Of a stretch of 64,000 bases of DNA, positions 58,513 through 64,000 are shown one piece after another; positions within the stretch are counted from its first letter, which is position 1; the number at the start of each line of letters is the position of its first letter. The translations under genes and the position numbers were made by a program. The stretch is from Anoplopoma fimbria (Eukaryota > Chordata > Actinopteri > Perciformes > Anoplopomatidae): NCBI RefSeq assembly GCF_027596085.1, contig NC_072460.1, forward strand, positions 9,906,231 to 9,970,230, given 5' to 3'. A model generated the notes under the pieces. It made no database searches, was not told the origin of the DNA, and was given only the letters and a program-made list of their open reading frames with translations.

Positions 58513-60984
58513 TCAGCATAAGTAAGGTATCTTTGCAGGTTCTGTTTTATAAAAAATACTATAACAATCCTGGGAATACCTTTTGCAGTCTGCCTCCCAA
58601 GATGTGCCTACATACCCGGGTTCACAAAAAGAAATTTGAGCGTTAAATATTAAATTCCTGCCATCTTGGGAATTTTTGGGCACCAATTATTGGTGGAAAT
58701 ATTTTTTATTAATGTTAAGAAAAAGACAAAATCCTCTGTCATGGACAAAATGTGTCATAATTTGTCAAAATTTCAGATTTGTGGAATAATCTTTGGGAAT
58801 CTCTGCAGCTGGATGAACTAGGAATATTAACAACACTGATTCATTCTGAAACACTGCTATGATTCCTGGTTATGCATGGGGCATTGTCTTTATTGCTGTC
58901 ACGGCAACCAATTTATTTAAAGCTGGATATTCTACTTTGGCATGAAACTATAGGTCTTAGGTTACACTCAAAGCTCACTGAACTGAAATATATAGTCAGG
59001 CCTGTGCTAATAGAAACACCTGGCATCGGCCCTCACTAAACTACTTCAATGAAATATGTGAATTCATTGTTCTACCCAGGGTTTCAGAAATTAATTTTAG
59101 CCATGCCTTTTATACAAATCCAGTCTACAAGAGACAGTCTTCTGAAATTAGAAAGAGTTAGAAATACACATTTTAGTGGCACTATGAGGAAAGGAAAATG
59201 CTGTTATCTATTAGTCGGGCAGCACTGTGTTCATCCCTAGTGTGTGAGCTTTGCAGGAAGGCTCAGTTGACCTCATGGGAAACCAAAACCTAATCCCATT
59301 TATTCTGGTATTTAACCACGAGGAGATCTATCCTGTCTACTTTTACAGTCTATAATCACTGCCCAAGATCAAAGACAAGACTGGTATCACTCCACATTAG
59401 GCATAATGCTGACAGAATTTTTCCCTAGCAAAGTAATAGACAGAAGATTGAAAAACAGAAGAGATCGGACCCTTTTGGAAATTTTGGTCCTTAGCTTTTT
59501 GCTGCTGCTTTTAGTGTTATGTTTGTGCTATATATGGGAGGGAGAGTCTTGACAGAGAAATATGCCCAAGGGATTATAATTATGCATCACAAATGTGTTA
59601 TGGCAATCTAACCGTTGAAATAAGATATTAGCAGCATCTGTTTTAACACTTATACTGAATTAAGTTCCATTTCACCAGTTGTTTCATTTCTATTTCTTTT
59701 TCTTTTTCGGATGGATGGTTCATTTGCCACAAGGATAATACCACCCTTCAGCGTACCACCCTTGACCTTGGAGTCTCGCAATTTAGAAGGATCTGCATTA
59801 GAGATATGAGCCACACAGTGTCGTAGATCTGTGTGTGGTTGGATGAGCAGAGTAAGTAGCAGTACGTAGGGTAATTCAATCCGATTCTTCCATCTTATTT
59901 TGAAGGTATATGCTGTGTTGCTGTGTGGATGGACTCAAGTTGTCCCAATGGAAAGAGTTTATGGTTGAAGACTATAAAACCTGCCAACAGATTATTTTTT
60001 AGTTATCATGAGCTTACTCACCCTTAGTAGAAAACAAGCCGGGCTGTTAAAAATGTGTAATATAATTTTAGAGTTTTACATTAGAGAGTAGTCATTATGT
60101 TATTCTTGTGGTATAAAATACTTGTGTGCTATTGGATGCCTTCAACACAGGACTTCATTAGAGAATAAATCAATCCACCCAATAATGGAGAAAAAATAAT
60201 CAGATTTAATTGAAGCCAATTATAACCCAAATTCCTAGTGTTGCACTGGGTATTCTTATCTCAAGGGTTCCACAAGATCCAATAAGCTTTTCCCACAGCT
60301 GCACTACACAGATATTCTTCAAAACTGTTGAAATGGAGAAGGGCTGGCCTCAATTCATGCTTGAGCACAACAGGTTAATGATTCCAAAGATGATACAACC
60401 CTTAATTATTTTTTTCATTATGATCCACTGAAAAAGTGATTATTCCAAAACAAAACACTGCTGAGCCGTGCATTGTTAAGTCTGCTCTTTAGTCATTGAT
60501 TCCTTTGATGACAGCATCAGTGGCTTTTCAAATCATAGATCAGGACAGAATTAATTGCTCACCCGCCGACACGCCTTGCCGTGATAACTAAAGTGATACG
60601 TGTCTGCAACGTCACCTTCAACACATATTTCAAAAAGCTTTTTTATCATCTTTCAATCAGCACGGTCCAAAGCAAGGCTCACACTGTTATTTTTCCATCA
60701 AGACACATGAAATGAGCAGCTTCGGGTTTAACAATTTCTGTTGTGTTTAAAAGAAATTGCAAAAACATCTGACAAGAAGAAAAATCTATTTGACAATGAA
60801 TCCGACATTCAAGACCGACAACAGCTGCAGGTTTTGGCAGCAGGAAGGAAAGCACAGTTCATCATATGCTTATTGATTCCCCTCTGTCTGAGAGGAAATG
60901 TGATCACATACTTTTTCAGCAGCCACTGGCTGTGAATGTGACCATGACAAGCGTGTTTGTCTGTGTTTGTTAGCCTGACAGACG
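58513..60984. other. Non-coding, no gene recognised
   Basis: AT-rich unique sequence. Nothing else was identified. Confidence 0.5.
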
Positions 60985-61040
60985 TATCAACCTATCGCCC
61001 AATGCATGCTGGGATAGGTTTCAGGCCCCCTGCAGTGTTA
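60985..61040 (+). repeat. Dispersed repeat fragment (GCCCAATG-GCTGGGATAGG)
   Basis: CCTATCGCCCAATGCATGCT followed by GGGATAGGTTTCAGGCCCCC and TGCAG is a clear relative of the CGCCCAATGTCAGCTGGGAT and AGGCTCCAGCCCCCC segment found in thousands of fish LINE/SINE copies. Only about 55 bp are left. Confidence 0.7.
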
Positions 61041-61527
61041 CAAACTCTTTCCAACAAAATATAGCTAAAGCCTACTCTCAAATCACAACATCTGAATATA
61101 CATGGTGGTGTGAAGACATCCCTGAAAGTGATACAAAGTTTCTACATTTGTTACTAGTCTCATAGGGAGGCAATTAAAATACCCCCAGTTCCTGATTGCT
61201 GCAAGGTCAAAATTTGTACTCCTCCCACATTATACACATATTTCTAGATTCAATACGACTGTGTGCAAATTAAACTCTGAGGATATAATTATCTCCAATG
61301 TCCATTCGGAATAAAAATCCATAAATCAGCTTATACATCATAGAAAATGTCAGTCATAATGTCATAAATCCAGTACTTAGAATCATGCATTCAATGGGGC
61401 TAATTTTTCAAAATCCAAACAAATGCAGACCAAACTGACTACAAGGCACCAGTTAACCAATTTGGCAACTGTATCTCCAAAACTTAAAGCTTGATTAACC
61501 CCAAATCAAAGTGAGACAAATCATAAT

Positions 61528-61604
61528 AACAATAATAATAATAATGTTAATATTAATATTAATATTAATATTAATATTGATATCAATATTAATATTAATA
61601 TTTT
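61528..61604. repeat. (AAT)n/(TTAATA)n array with a 42-bp perfect palindrome
   Basis: A short AAT run turns into tandem AATATT units. From 61561 to 61602 the sequence is a perfect 42-bp palindrome centred on GATATC (61579-61584), with three AATATT units on each side. Such AT palindromes readily extrude cruciforms. Confidence 0.95.
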
Positions 61605-62945
61605 GAATGGGGATGGGCACATTGTTCTTTAGGGCGTGTTGTTGTCTCACTGTTGTCTGAAAAGGGGCCCACTGTGGAAGACTTTGAAAACCTAAGCATA
61701 TAACAATATTATGATCATGTTTTAATAAGAGGGTTTCTTATCTTCAAAAAGTCTTCACCGAAAAGCATGTAATCTAAAAGGAAGGGGGTTGTCTTGTAAT
61801 AAGCATTTTCTAATATTCAGGTCAATAAAAAGTACTATGTGGAACATGACTCCCACTGTGCAGGCAAGCGTACAGAGCAGAGAGCTATTGTAATGAGCTG
61901 AATCACTCATAATGCAGATTTCAGATTTTACAATCACACCTATGCTAAACCTCCTGAGGTCAAGTTTGATTTACTTCAGTGTTGTAACATCGATACGACC
62001 AGCTGTTTACCAGGGATACCGTGCTGCACTTGACAGTAAGACGCAAAGTCAAAGTAAATTCTGTGGTGCAGTTCACTTGTTGCAGGTTACAGACTGGAGG
62101 CAGTGGTGACTCCACGTGCATGTTTTTGCTCATAAACACATACATGGGACCATATGTTTTATATATAGCTTTGAAGCATTTTCACCTCTCAGGATCATGA
62201 CTTAACCTCCGCTGAACTGTGCAGCTATGAGCAGAGCACACATCTGCGTCAGAGGCAGACAAATATAGCTCTGAAACCACATTCAGAATTGAGGGCCTTT
62301 GATCTCGGGAGATAGAAGGTTCTGCAAGGTAATATGAAGAATACAACACACGGAGGAAACGGGGAGCAGAAACACAAAGCAAGAGGTACTAACAAATAAA
62401 CAAGCCATGGCTCGTACCTCTTCTCCTATAGATATAATTTATACAATCAAAATAAGCCTATGACGGCCTGTTTCCATAGTAACGTACTGCCTCATGTGAA
62501 CGCACAAAGACACACCTGAGGGAACAGTCCCATCAACTGTGTGTTTCCACTTAAGACTGCATCAATAGATGAGCAAGTTAGATTAGGAGAGGGTTTCAGC
62601 CTCATTGAGACTGAAACTATTCTTCACATGAAGAGGGAGAGCACTTAGCCGTTGTGACCAAGAGGCTACTAACTGAACTACCTGTAGTTGTCAGTTTCTA
62701 TTTGTTTGCAATCCTCTTAGTTTGACCATAACCATGGCTTCCTGTGAGCTGGCACAAGGCAAAAAGCTTTCAAAAACAAAAATAAAATGGAAAACGCATG
62801 CAGTGCCAGGGTATACTACACTTGAGATTATATGTCTTTCTACCATGACAAGCCAAGAAAAACAGCTGATGGAAAACAAAAACAAACAAAAACAGATTTA
62901 ACCATGAACATGGCTGTCCGTGACAGTGTCTGTCTGACAAGCCAG

Positions 62946-62958
62946 GTTGCCTGGCAAC
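62946..62958. promoter_or_regulatory. X-box-like (RFX family) palindrome, identical to the one at 45418
   Basis: GTTGCCTGGCAAC again, inside the longer palindrome GGTTGCCTGGCAACC (62945-62959). Flanks differ from those at 45418, so it is not a repeat copy. A weaker relative, GTTTCCATAGTAAC, lies at 62470-62483. Confidence 0.5.
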
Positions 62959-64000
62959 CTAGGTTTGACTTGGCCAGTGAGCTAATTTTCTATTTAATAC
63001 CCAAAAGTATAAGTTATTCAGTGGTTTCCTGTAAATGATGTGCTCTGGGTCCATTAGCCACAACACTAAATGCATTGTTAGACAGTCTGTGAGTCTTAAG
63101 GTCTAATGGCATATACAGAAATACTCAATCCTTACCAAATGCATTCACAGCCTAAAATAAATAAAAAGCAAGAGTCTGATAATATAATGTAATTAATATT
63201 GTAAATAAGTTAATGTAGCCATTTAGTATATAGAAGTTTAGTGGATAAATTGAATATGGTTATTAGCTTTGTTATATAATCGCTGTTTATCAAAGCCTAA
63301 CAAAAGGTCCTGTATCGCTTTGCAGACAATCCCACATGGGGTTCACAACACACTCGTTACAGCCAGATCAAGCTGAAACTGCCTCCTCACTCAATGGCAA
63401 AATCAAACACAAATGATTTGGGAAACCAATATAGCCATTTCCCTGAGGAGATCGAGTCCAACGTTTCAAGCCCAATCGACAATCTGAAAACACTTTGTTC
63501 TGGGTTAAATGTCTGTACTTAGCCATTTGCTTGAATCTGACCTCAAGCTTGCGTTTCACCTTGAAGGACGCACATTTTTCTTTCCGTATCCCAGGAGACC
63601 GGAAAGGACAGTTAGTCATTGCTTCAGCTGGTTTCGGAGACCAGCTCGGAGGGCTGCGAGTTGCAGAATCTCTGAGGCATTGCATTCTGGATCAATGCAG
63701 ACTATTAACCATGTTGTGGTGCTATTCCCATGGCTTGTGCAAGTCCTTGTGAGAGCCACACCTTGACCTCTGATTGAAAGGGTTAAAGCTTGTTGAGAGT
63801 AGGACTTGGAAACTGTGCAGTGTGTTAAAGGCTTGTACGATCATCAGCTCTTTCCTTCGCTCTGTTAAGCGCACCTCCGAAATCAATGGAATAGTCATTT
63901 ACAGTTTTCATTGCAGAGAGCTCGCTTCAAACATGCCGTGATTTATTCCATGTAATGGGTCTTTAGATGTAAGCTGAGTGGAAAGATTCTCTGCATTACA

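Larger units (their letters stand above)
61041..64000. other. Non-coding, no gene recognised apart from the palindrome and X-box sites
   Basis: Contains the AT palindrome (61561-61602), a weak X-box relative (62470-62483) and the strong X-box (62946-62958). Frames at 63368-63766 on both strands are antisense shadows of each other with no recognisable protein. Confidence 0.5.

Overview
The window looks like vertebrate nuclear DNA from a percomorph-type teleost fish. The signs are low gene density, very long AC/GT microsatellites, many dispersed repeats of the kinds abundant in spiny-rayed fishes, and one exon with clear similarity to a vertebrate gene. There is no bacterial or viral gene organisation, no operon and no CRISPR array. 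Most open frames of 60-140 codons here are chance frames or (CA)n/(GT)n repeats read as Thr-His or Cys-Val.

The only confident protein-coding element is a spliced exon on the minus strand at 41805-41991. It encodes the N-terminus of kazrin (KAZRN), a coiled-coil junction and cytoskeletal scaffold protein. No other kazrin exon was recognised. The simplest reading is that the window lies mostly inside the giant 5' introns of KAZRN, transcribed right to left. Sequence above 41991 is then upstream intron or 5' flank, and sequence below 41805 is the downstream intron. A second, much weaker exon-like segment on the same strand (14144-14350) resembles the C-terminal part of a cyclin-box protein.

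The rest is repeats and unassigned DNA. At 1-16 kb there are several decayed copies of one dispersed repeat family, a GCTAAC-rich repeat fragment, a decayed 28S rRNA D2-region pseudogene (9540-9735) and a LINE reverse-transcriptase remnant (15090-15712). At 17-26 kb there are long AC, GT/GTGA and GA arrays, a 16-bp minisatellite and a MITE with inverted ends (25655-26200). At 29-37 kb two tRNA-derived SINEs with a shared core lie in opposite orientation, with a GC-rich block between them. At 41-46 kb the KAZRN exon is flanked by long AC/GT arrays, followed by another dispersed-repeat copy and a LINE 3' tail with a perfect hairpin. At 49-53 kb there is a third tRNA-derived SINE and two adjoining truncated hAT-like elements. 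At 58-64 kb there are short repeat remnants, an AT palindrome and an RFX-type X-box.

No new biological system is evident. The points most worth checking are the 28S fragment, the exon-like segment at 14.1-14.3 kb, the two identical X-box palindromes and the AC/GT arrays around the KAZRN exon. Repeat-family calls rest on recall of teleost repeat sequences, because no database search could be run.
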